DNA of 5,250 bases from JBKJVQ01 sp046717125. Its GTDB lineage: Bacteria; Pseudomonadota; Alphaproteobacteria; Rhizobiales; Methyloligellaceae. Location of the stretch: assembly GCA_046717125.1 (NCBI GenBank), contig JBKJVQ010000164.1:1-5250 (forward strand), in the 5' to 3' direction. The notes under the pieces are model-generated. The model had not been told where the DNA came from and did not search any database. It saw nothing but the letters and a program-made list of their open reading frames with translations. Of the stretch, positions 1 through 4,733 are shown piece by piece (the stretch's first letter is position 1; the number at the start of each line of letters is the position of its first letter). A program made the position numbers and the translations under genes.

Positions 1-58
1 GGGTTGCGGGCGCTGGCTGAGGCGTAGCCTGGAGGGAGCGAAGCGCAATCAAGGTCAT

Positions 59-829
59 TCAGTTTTGGTTTGTTACCAGCAATTCAATCTCACCGGTCAG
101 GCGCGCCAAATCCTGATCGCGCGAGAGGCGATGGTCCGAATCCTTGACCAGCGTCAGCGTCACTTCATCGCCCGTCAGCAGCTCGGTCAGGCGCAGCGCG
201 CGCTCCCACGGAACGTCCGCATCGCGCATGCCCTGCAATATTCGTACTGGGCAGCGCGGATCGAACGGCTGCCCCTCAAGGAGATGCGCGCGACCCTCGT
301 CGATCAGGCGGCGGCCGATCGGATAGGGATCGTCCGAATAATCCGACGGCTGATAAAAAATGCCATCGCGCAATAATGCCGCGCGCTGTTCTGCCGTCGC
401 CTTGTCCCACATCAAGGCTTCCGTCATGTCCCAGGCCGGTGCGACAAGGACGCAGCCGAGCGGCGGCGGATCGCCGCGCTCCGCCATGCGACGCAGTAGC
501 AGCAGCCCGATCCAGCCGCCCATGGAGGAACCGGCGAGAATCAGCGGACCACGCGAAAGGCGTACGATTGCGTCGGCCTCCTCCAGCCAGTCGCCGATCG
601 CCCCTTGCGCGATATTGCCCGACGACAGACCGTGGCCGGAATAGTCGAACCGCAAGGTCGCGATCTCCCGGCCTCGCGCCCAATCGGCGACATGGGTGGC
701 CTTGGTCGAATCCATGTCCGACATGAATCCCGGCAGCCAGATTATGATAGCGGGCGCATTGGCAGGCGCTTCATGCCGGTACGCGATCCGGCGACCGCCC
801 ACGTCGAGAAATTGCGGCGCCTGATCCAT
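59..829 (-). CDS. alpha/beta hydrolase, ABHD10-like serine esterase/thioesterase family
   Basis: A 256-residue alpha/beta-hydrolase fold protein, probably a cytoplasmic serine hydrolase acting on an ester or thioester; the substrate cannot be told from sequence. A LPGFMSDM segment (residues 32-39) fits the oxyanion-hole loop, FDYSGHGLSSG (61-71) follows, and the nucleophile elbow GSSMG (100-104) places the catalytic serine at Ser102. GMRDADVP (200-207) supplies the acid, most likely Asp203, and DSDHRLS (230-236) supplies His233. The PGF.SDM, DYSGHG.SSG and DHR.S pattern resembles ABHD10, a mitochondrial depalmitoylase/acyl-glucuronide esterase, and its alphaproteobacterial relatives. No signal peptide or membrane segment is evident. 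I chose the ATG ending at 829 because an AGGGGGAGG Shine-Dalgarno lies 12 nt upstream and family-like sequence begins there. The frame stays open to 1222, but that extension is antisense to the next gene. The gene is divergent from the glycosyltransferase. The family is fairly certain; the substrate is unknown. Confidence 0.88.
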   Translation of the reverse strand: MDQAPQFLDVGGRRIAYRHEAPANAPAIIIWLPGFMSDMDSTKATHVADWARGREIATLRFDYSGHGLSSGNIAQGAIGDWLEEADAIVRLSRGPLILAGSSMGGWIGLLLLRRMAERGDPPPLGCVLVAPAWDMTEALMWDKATAEQRAALLRDGIFYQPSDYSDDPYPIGRRLIDEGRAHLLEGQPFDPRCPVRILQGMRDADVPWERALRLTELLTGDEVTLTLVKDSDHRLSRDQDLARLTGEIELLVTNQN

Positions 830-905
830 TGTCGTATGAAGCCTCCCCCTTGCCCTTCGGGCTTCGCTGGACCGATCGGGTACGCGCGGAAAATCGGACA
901 TTTGC
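830..905. other. divergent intergenic region between hydrolase and glycosyltransferase
   Basis: This 76-bp gap must hold the 5' signals of both divergent genes. Visible are the hydrolase Shine-Dalgarno (complement of 842-850), a short GCCC-TTC-GGGC hairpin (852-862) and a 6-bp inverted pair GAAGCC/GGCTTC (838-843/860-865) whose loop includes part of that ribosome-binding site. I find no convincing -35/-10 pair on either strand. A weak GGA (896-898) lies 7 nt before the TTG start of the glycosyltransferase. Confidence 0.4.
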
Positions 906-2093
906 TTGACGGATCGCATTCCCACAATCCTGCAGATCATTCCGCGGCTCGAGACCGGCGGCGCGGAGATGTCGACCATCGAGATCGCCGGCGCCCTGAC
1001 GCGTGTCGGCGCGCGCGCGCTGGTCGCGTCCGATGGCGGCCGTATGGCCGAGACGCTGGCCGAGGCGGGCGGCCTCCTGATCGGTTTTCCGGCCGCAACC
1101 AAGAACCCGGCGCGCCTCGTCTCGAATGGCGCCGCTCTCGCCCGCATCTGCCGCGAGCAGGACGTCTCCCTGATCCACGCCCGCAGCCGCGCGCCGGCCT
1201 GGAGTGCGCTGCTTGCCGCCAAGCAGGCGAAGCTCCCGTTCGTGACGACCTATCACGGCGCCTATGGCGAGAAGAATGCGGCGAAGAATCTCTATAACAG
1301 CGTCATGGCGCGGGGTGACCGGGTCATCGCCAATTCACGCTTCACCGCCGCGCTGATCCGGCAGCGGCATGGCGCAGGTGAACCGCGGGTCCGGGTGATC
1401 CATCGCGGCGTCGACCTCGCCGCCCACGATCCGACCACGATCGCGCCGGCCCGGGTCGCCCGCCTCCGTGCGACTTGGGGGATAGGCCGCGATACGCCCG
1501 TCATCCTCCACGCCGCGCGGCTAACCAGCTGGAAGGGCCAGCGTGTCGTCATCGATGCGGCCGCGCAGCTTCTAAGCGACGGCCGTCTCGGTGAGGCGGT
1601 GGTGATCCTCGCCGGCGATGCGCAGGGGCGCGATCCTTATGCACGGGAACTCGAACAGCGGATCGTAGATGCCGGCCTCAGCGGCCGCGTGCGGATCGTC
1701 GGCCATTGCGCGGACATCCCCGCCGCCTTCGCGACCGCGCAGGTTGCCGTGGTCGCCTCAGTTGAGCCGGAAGCGTTCGGCCGGGCCAGCGCCGAGGCGC
1801 AGTCAACCGGCTGCCCCGTGATCGCGACCGATCTCGGCGCGCTGCCGGAAACGCTGGTCGCCTCGGAGAACGGCCGCACTGGTTGGCTCGTCCCCCCGGG
1901 CGACGCCTCAGCGCTTGCCGCTGCGCTGGCGCACGCGCTCAGCCTCGATCCGGGGAATAGGTCGGAAATGGGCGCTCGGGCGCGGGCGCATATCGAAGCG
2001 ACCTATTCCGTCGAGCGCATGCAGCACGCGACCTTGCGCGTCTATGACGAGCTGCTCGGCACCGATCTCGCCGGCCGATTCACAGCTGCATAA
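906..2093 (+). CDS. glycosyltransferase family 4 (GT-B fold)
   Basis: A 395-residue retaining GT-B glycosyltransferase of the GT4 type, which moves a sugar from an activated nucleotide donor onto a lipid or saccharide acceptor, typically in lipopolysaccharide, exopolysaccharide or glycolipid assembly at the inner face of the inner membrane. Donor and acceptor are not identifiable. The N-terminal acceptor domain (about 1-185) opens with the glycine loop RLETGGAE (14-21) and contains LIHARSRAP (89-97) and TTYHGAY (114-120). The C-terminal nucleotide-sugar domain has RLTSWKG (205-211), whose Arg205 and Lys210 match the donor-phosphate ligands. It also has the E-X7-E motif, Glu289 and Glu297, in EPEAFGRASAEA. 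Length is normal for the family. The start is a TTG: no ATG or GTG in frame precedes the N-terminal beta strand, the next ATG (969) would cut into the glycine loop, and a weak GGA lies 7 nt upstream. It is the last gene before the infC promoter and is not obviously in an operon with infC. Confidence 0.9.
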   Translation: MTDRIPTILQIIPRLETGGAEMSTIEIAGALTRVGARALVASDGGRMAETLAEAGGLLIGFPAATKNPARLVSNGAALARICREQDVSLIHARSRAPAWSALLAAKQAKLPFVTTYHGAYGEKNAAKNLYNSVMARGDRVIANSRFTAALIRQRHGAGEPRVRVIHRGVDLAAHDPTTIAPARVARLRATWGIGRDTPVILHAARLTSWKGQRVVIDAAAQLLSDGRLGEAVVILAGDAQGRDPYARELEQRIVDAGLSGRVRIVGHCADIPAAFATAQVAVVASVEPEAFGRASAEAQSTGCPVIATDLGALPETLVASENGRTGWLVPPGDASALAAALAHALSLDPGNRSEMGARARAHIEATYSVERMQHATLRVYDELLGTDLAGRFTAA

Positions 2094-2102
2094 GCGAGCC
2101 TC

Positions 2103-2128
2103 GTCAAGGAAGCGTTGGCTTGCTTGAC
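2103..2128. repeat. imperfect inverted repeat overlapping the infC -35 box
   Basis: The arms 2103-2113 and 2118-2128 match at 10 of 11 positions (GTCAAG...AAGC against GCTT...CTTGAC) with one central G/G mismatch (2109/2122) and a GTTG spacer. It begins 10 nt after the glycosyltransferase stop. As RNA it could be a stem-loop ending that transcript, but no U-tract follows directly, so it is at best an atypical terminator. As DNA, its right arm contains the TTGAC of the infC -35 element, so it could also be an operator. The symmetry is seen; both roles are inference. Confidence 0.5.
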
Positions 2129-2154
2129 TTCGGAACCTGTTTTGTCCCTATAAG
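2124..2154 (+). promoter_or_regulatory. putative sigma70 promoter of infC
   Basis: A TTGACT -35 hexamer (2124-2129) and a TATAAG -10 hexamer (2149-2154, inside CCCTATAAG) lie upstream of infC. Spacing is 19 nt to TATAAG, or 18 nt if the -10 is read as CTATAA, which is slightly long. The same 9-base CCCTATAAG recurs in front of rpmI. Transcription would begin near 2160, leaving an untranslated leader of about 80 nt. The strong -35 match and position support the call; no start site is demonstrated. Confidence 0.7.
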
Positions 2155-2162
2155 TTCGGATC

Positions 2163-2210
2163 GGGATGAGGGGCTCTCCCGTCGGCGTCATCCCATTTCG
2201 TTGAGAGCCC
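2163..2210 (+). promoter_or_regulatory. candidate H-type pseudoknot in the infC 5' leader
   Basis: Two perfect, interleaved helices can form. Stem 1 pairs GGGATGA (2163-2169) with TCATCCC (2188-2194), 7 bp. Stem 2 pairs GGGCTCTC (2171-2178), which lies in the loop of stem 1, with GAGAGCCC (2203-2210), 8 bp. The strand order 1-2-1'-2' is that of an H-type pseudoknot, with linkers of 1, 9 and 8 nt. It sits at the predicted 5' end of the mRNA and ends 15 nt before the AAGGAGA ribosome-binding site. UCUCC (2175-2179), largely inside stem 2, can also pair with GGAGA of that site. Autogenous control by a ribosomal ligand or IF-3 is inference. The helices could instead form one at a time. Confidence 0.5.
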
Positions 2211-2225
2211 GCTCGTCAGCAGACT

Positions 2226-2232
2226 AAGGAGA
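2226..2232 (+). promoter_or_regulatory. Shine-Dalgarno of infC, fixes the AUC start
   Basis: AAGGAGA is a near-consensus ribosome-binding site. Its last base is 7 nt before the ATC at 2240. An in-frame TAA at 2225-2227 overlaps its left edge, so the reading frame cannot begin any further upstream. No ATG, GTG, TTG or CTG occurs in frame between that stop and the ATC. Confidence 0.85.
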
Positions 2233-2239
2233 ACTTCAC

Positions 2240-2776
2240 ATCGTACGCCGGCCACAGAAGCTGACGCCTCAGCGCGACGGACCGCGGATCAACGAGGCCA
2301 TCGACAATCCCGAAGTGCAACTGATCGACGAGACCGGACACAATCACGGTCCGACGCCCATCGCGGAAGCGATTGCGGCTGCTGAAAAGGCCGGGCTCGA
2401 CCTGGTCGAGATCGTCGCCAATCCGGCCATGCCGGTATGCAAGCTGCTCGATTACGGCAAGCATAAATACCAAAGCCAGAAAAAGGCGAACGAGGCGCGC
2501 AAGAAGCAGAAGACCGTCGAGGTCAAGGAAATCAAGATGCGCCCGAACATCGACACGCATGATTACGACGTGAAGATGCGGTCGATCCGGCGCTTCTTCG
2601 ACGAAGGCGACAAAGTGAAGGTGACCTTGCGCTTCCGCGGCCGTGAGATGGCGCATCAGGAACTCGGGATGCGCCTGCTCCAGAAGGTCAAGGGCGATAC
2701 GGACGCAATCGCGAAGGTTGAATCCGAGCCGCGCCTAGAAGGCCGCCAGATGGTGAAGGTGCTGTCGCCGCGATAA
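2240..2776 (+). CDS. infC: translation initiation factor IF-3, AUC start codon
   Basis: IF-3 binds the 30S subunit, prevents premature 50S joining and proofreads the start codon and initiator tRNA. From ATC at 2240 the product is 178 residues, normal for the family. The N-terminal stretch contains RDGPRIN (12-18), typical of IF-3, then the N-domain with VQLIDETG (26-33). CKLLDYGKHKYQ (67-78) and a basic helical linker follow, and then the C-domain with VKEIKMRP (95-102) and TLRFRGREMAH (129-139). Using the first standard codon, GTG at 2315, would remove 25 residues including the RDGPRIN segment, and that GTG has no suitably placed ribosome-binding site. IF-3 of E. coli starts with AUU and discriminates against that class of codon, giving autorepression; AUC belongs to the same class. 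The gene has its own promoter and structured leader and is separated from rpmI by 223 bp. Identity is certain; the AUC start is strongly supported. Confidence 0.96.
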   Translation: MVRRPQKLTPQRDGPRINEAIDNPEVQLIDETGHNHGPTPIAEAIAAAEKAGLDLVEIVANPAMPVCKLLDYGKHKYQSQKKANEARKKQKTVEVKEIKMRPNIDTHDYDVKMRSIRRFFDEGDKVKVTLRFRGREMAHQELGMRLLQKVKGDTDAIAKVESEPRLEGRQMVKVLSPR

Positions 2777-2871
2777 GCGCGTTCGGTAGTCCGGATGGAG
2801 CGCCGCGAAATCCGGGGCTTCGTTGCGCCCATCCTTCCGACATCCGCGTCGCTTCAGAGTCTGCGCTTCTC
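2777..2871 (+). other. infC-rpmI intergenic, upstream part, weak hairpins only
   Basis: Two modest inverted pairs follow the infC stop. CCGGAT (2791-2796) pairs with ATCCGG (2810-2815) across a 14-nt loop, and GGGC (2815-2818) pairs with GCCC (2827-2830). Neither is followed by a run of T, so I do not call an intrinsic terminator. No open reading frame with coding character is seen here. Whether infC transcripts read through into rpmI cannot be decided from sequence. Confidence 0.35.
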
Positions 2872-2900
2872 TTGCCCCGCACCCGCTTTCCCCCTATAAG
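2872..2900 (+). promoter_or_regulatory. putative sigma70 promoter of rpmI-rplT(-pheST)
   Basis: TTGCCC (2872-2877) and TATAAG (2895-2900) are separated by 17 nt. The CCCTATAAG context is identical to that at the infC promoter. The -35 deviates from TTGACA. Transcription from about 2906 would give a leader of about 95 nt ahead of rpmI. This suggests that the ribosomal-protein genes can be expressed independently of infC. Confidence 0.6.
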
Positions 2901-2908
2901 CCGCACCT

Positions 2909-2993
2909 TCTCCGAACCGCCCGGCGGTTGCGAGCGTGTCCCGCTCGCATGGGCATGCCGTGGCGGTTCATGAACGACTCCCTCACTTGGAGA
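2909..2993 (+). promoter_or_regulatory. structured leader of rpmI with potential SD sequestration
   Basis: A long-range 8-bp helix pairs GAACCGCC (2914-2921) with GGCGGTTC (2962-2969). Nested inside is a perfect 8-bp hairpin, TGCGAGCG (2929-2936) with CGCTCGCA (2942-2949), loop TGTCC. Directly 5' of the outer helix, UCUCC (2909-2913) is complementary to the GGAGA Shine-Dalgarno (2989-2993) of rpmI, so the fold could extend to cover it. A competing local pair CTCC/GGAG (2978-2981/2989-2992) and an alternative AACCG/CGGTT hairpin (2915-2919/2925-2929) suggest possible switching. Known relatives: L20 represses its operon through leader RNA in E. coli and in B. subtilis. That L20 acts here is inference. 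Confidence 0.5.
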
Positions 2994-2999
2994 TTCAAA

Positions 3000-3200
3000 A
3001 TGCCCAAGCTGAAGACCAAGAGCGGCGCGAAAAAGCGCTTCAAGGTGACCGGAACCGGCAAGGTCCTGGCCGCGGCGACAGGTAAGCGCCACGGCATGAT
3101 CAAGCGCAGCCCGAAATTCATCCGCAACGCGCGGGGAACCATGGTTGTGTCCGAAGCCGATACGAAGACCGTCAAGCGGTTCTTGCCTTACGCCCTATAG
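3000..3200 (+). CDS. rpmI: 50S ribosomal protein bL35
   Basis: A 66-residue, very basic protein of the usual bL35 length. It begins MPKLKTKSGAKKRFKVTGTGK, shows the characteristic KRHGMIKRSPKFIRNARG block in its middle (about 29-46), and ends VKRFLPYAL. It is a structural component of the large ribosomal subunit. The start is set by GGAGA (2989-2993) 6 nt upstream and by the near-universal MPK..TKS N-terminus. In-frame ATGs at 2949, 2955 and 2970 lie within the leader and are not used by this family. It is followed by rplT after 44 nt, consistent with co-transcription, and preceded by a dedicated promoter and a foldable leader. Identity is certain. Confidence 0.97.
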   Translation: MPKLKTKSGAKKRFKVTGTGKVLAAATGKRHGMIKRSPKFIRNARGTMVVSEADTKTVKRFLPYAL

Positions 3201-3244
3201 GCGCAGGCGACATTCCGACACCTTAAGAAGCAGGAGCAGCGTCC

Positions 3245-3604
3245 ATGTCCCGTGTGAAGCGCGGCGTTACCGCCCACGCCAGGCACAAGAAAGTTCTCGA
3301 CAAGGCCAAGGGCTATTACGGCCGGCGCAAGAACACCTATCGCGTCGCCAAGCAGGCCGTCGACAAGGCCGGCCAGTACGCCTATCGCGACCGGCGCGTC
3401 CGCAAGCGCACCTTCCGCGCGCTCTGGATCCAGCGCATCAACGCGGCGGCGCGTGAGCATGGCCTGACCTACGGCCGGCTGATCGACGGGCTGAACAAGC
3501 TCGGCATCACGATCGACCGAAAAATCCTGGCCGATCTTGCCGTGCGCGAGCCGGCCGCGTTCCAGGTGCTCGTGGCACAGGCGTCGAAAGCCGTCGCAGC
3601 GTAA
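3245..3604 (+). CDS. rplT: 50S ribosomal protein bL20
   Basis: A 119-residue basic protein matching bL20 over its whole length. The extended basic N-terminal tail MSRVKRGVTAHARHKKVL binds 23S rRNA, and the AKGYYGRRKNTYR segment (about 21-33) and the RDRRVRKRTFRALWIQRINAA block (about 48-68) are highly typical. The globular C-terminal half contains LTYGRLIDGLNKLGI. bL20 is needed early in 50S assembly and in several bacteria is also the repressor of its own operon, acting on leader RNA. The start has GGAG (3233-3236) 8 nt upstream. The gene lies 44 nt after rpmI and 40 nt before pheS. Identity is certain; a regulatory role here is inferred from relatives. Confidence 0.97.
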   Translation: MSRVKRGVTAHARHKKVLDKAKGYYGRRKNTYRVAKQAVDKAGQYAYRDRRVRKRTFRALWIQRINAAAREHGLTYGRLIDGLNKLGITIDRKILADLAVREPAAFQVLVAQASKAVAA

Positions 3605-3605
3605 G

Positions 3606-3634
3606 GCGCGGCGGGGTATCTCAGCCCCGCGCGC
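3606..3634 (+). terminator. stable hairpin between rplT and pheS (attenuator or processing site?)
   Basis: GCGGGG (3611-3616) pairs with CCCCGC (3625-3630), with loop TATCTCAG. Beyond one bulged G (3610) the stem continues for four more G-C pairs (3606-3609 with 3631-3634), giving ten pairs in all. It begins 2 nt after the rplT stop and ends 10 nt before the pheS ATG, leaving only a weak CGGA as ribosome-binding site. No U-tract follows, so full intrinsic termination is unlikely. It could dampen expression of pheST relative to the ribosomal genes, or be a processing site. The fold is seen; the function is inferred. Confidence 0.45.
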
Positions 3635-3644
3635 GGATCACGTC

Positions 3645-4733
3645 ATGAGCGGCAAAGGCCTCGAACAACTAGAACCCGAATTGCTGGCGCAGGTTCACGC
3701 GGCGAGCGACCTCGCCGCGCTCGACGCCGCGCGCGTGGCGCTGGTCGGCAAGAAGGGCGTTGTCTCGGAACTCCTGAAGTCGCTCGGCGCCATGCCGCCG
3801 GATGATCGGCGCGATTACGGCGCGCGCGTCAACACCCTCAAGGACCGTGTCACGCTTGCGCTCGATGAGCGTAAGGCCGAGCTCTCCAGCACGGCGCTGG
3901 CCGAGAGACTCAGCCGCGAGCGCGCCGATCCGACGCTTCCCGTTCAGCCTGGACCTGGGACCGAGGGGCGCGTCCATCCCGTGTCCCAGGTCACCGAGGA
4001 AGTCGTCGAGATTTTCGCGTCGATGGGGTTCTCGGTCGCCGAAGGGCCGGACATCGAGACCGACTTCAACAATTTCACCGCGCTCAACATCCCGCCCGAG
4101 CATCCCGCCCGGCAAGATCACGACACGTTCTATTTCGCGCCGGATGCCGAGGGTAACCGGGCGGTGCTCCGCACCCATACCAGCCCGGTGCAGGTGCGCA
4201 CGACGCTCAGCACGCCGCCGCCGATAAGGATCATCGCTCCGGGCCGCGTCTATCGCTGTGACAGCGACCAGACGCACACGCCCATGTTTCACCAGGTCGA
4301 GGGGCTCGCGATCGACGGGGAGACGCATCTGGGGCACCTCAAATGGGTGCTGGAGGAGTTTGCGAAATCGTTCTTCGAGGTCGACCGCGTGAAGATGCGC
4401 TTCCGCGCCAGCCACTTCCCGTTCACCGAGCCGTCGATGGAGGTCGATATCGGCTATTCGCGCGAGAAAGGCGAACTGCGCGTGGGCGAGGGCGACCAGT
4501 GGCTCGAGATTTTGGGTTGCGGCATGGTGCACCCAAACGTGCTGCGTAACGTCAATATCGACCCGGCGAAATATCAGGGCTTCGCCTTCGGCATGGGGAT
4601 CGACCGCATCGCCATGCTGAAATACGGCATGCCGGACCTCCGTGCCTTCTTCGCCGCCGACATGCGCTGGCTGAGACATTACGGCTTTGCGCCCTATGAC
4701 CAGCCGTCGCTCGCGCGCGGGCTGTCGCTATGA
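3645..4733 (+). CDS. pheS: phenylalanyl-tRNA synthetase alpha subunit
   Basis: Catalytic alpha subunit of the alpha2-beta2 enzyme that charges tRNA-Phe with phenylalanine in the cytoplasm (EC 6.1.1.20). The 362 residues are normal for the family. The N-terminal part (about 1-90) is the helical, charged tRNA-binding coiled coil. The class II catalytic core follows, with GFSVAEGPDIETDFNNF (128-144), THTSPVQVRT (178-187), motif 2 around RVYRCDSDQTHTPMFHQVEG (201-220) and LGCGMVHPNVLRNV (290-303). Motif 3 is GFAFGMGIDRIAMLKYG (312-328), with the class II arginine at 321. Ala314 aligns with E. coli Ala294, which sets the amino-acid pocket size, so normal Phe specificity is expected. The ATG at 3645 gives the expected N-terminus and has only a weak CGGA 7 nt upstream; the frame is open further back into rplT, but that sequence is not PheS-like. 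The stop overlaps the pheT start. Confidence 0.97.
   Translation: MSGKGLEQLEPELLAQVHAASDLAALDAARVALVGKKGVVSELLKSLGAMPPDDRRDYGARVNTLKDRVTLALDERKAELSSTALAERLSRERADPTLPVQPGPGTEGRVHPVSQVTEEVVEIFASMGFSVAEGPDIETDFNNFTALNIPPEHPARQDHDTFYFAPDAEGNRAVLRTHTSPVQVRTTLSTPPPIRIIAPGRVYRCDSDQTHTPMFHQVEGLAIDGETHLGHLKWVLEEFAKSFFEVDRVKMRFRASHFPFTEPSMEVDIGYSREKGELRVGEGDQWLEILGCGMVHPNVLRNVNIDPAKYQGFAFGMGIDRIAMLKYGMPDLRAFFAADMRWLRHYGFAPYDQPSLARGLSL

Noticed and set aside
20..30. AGGC-GTA-GCCT hairpin downstream of the hydrolase as its terminator
   Set aside because: The stem has only 4 bp and no T-run on the minus strand. The window edge is too close to judge.
830..1222. N-terminal extension of the minus-strand hydrolase by 131 residues
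   Set aside because: It is Arg/Ala/Ser-rich sequence antisense to the glycosyltransferase, with no family similarity that I recognise. The ATG at 829 has a Shine-Dalgarno and begins family-like sequence.
605..1297. Plus-strand 230-codon frame spanning the divergent gap
   Set aside because: It is out of frame with the glycosyltransferase, antisense to the hydrolase at its start, and rich in Arg/Pro as expected of a GC-rich shadow frame.
2216..2656. Minus-strand 146-codon frame across infC
   Set aside because: It is antisense to a certain infC coding region and shows no recognisable motif or start signal.
2791..2830. Intrinsic terminator after infC
   Set aside because: The inverted pairs are short (6 and 4 bp), the larger has a 14-nt loop, and no T-run follows.
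2949..2999. In-frame ATGs (2949, 2955, 2970) that would extend bL35 or encode a leader peptide
   Set aside because: bL35 proteins begin at MPK..TKS. GGAGA is correctly spaced for 3000 only, and the upstream ATGs lie within the structured leader without a ribosome-binding site.
3193..3200. CCCTATAG at the end of rpmI as a third promoter for rplT
   Set aside because: It overlaps the rpmI stop codon and encodes the normal C-terminal residues. No -35 hexamer is present at a suitable distance.
3669..4679. 336-codon minus-strand open frame across pheS
   Set aside because: It is a shadow of high-GC pheS codons. The composition is His/Arg/Glu-rich without recognisable domains, and the opposite strand is unambiguous pheS.
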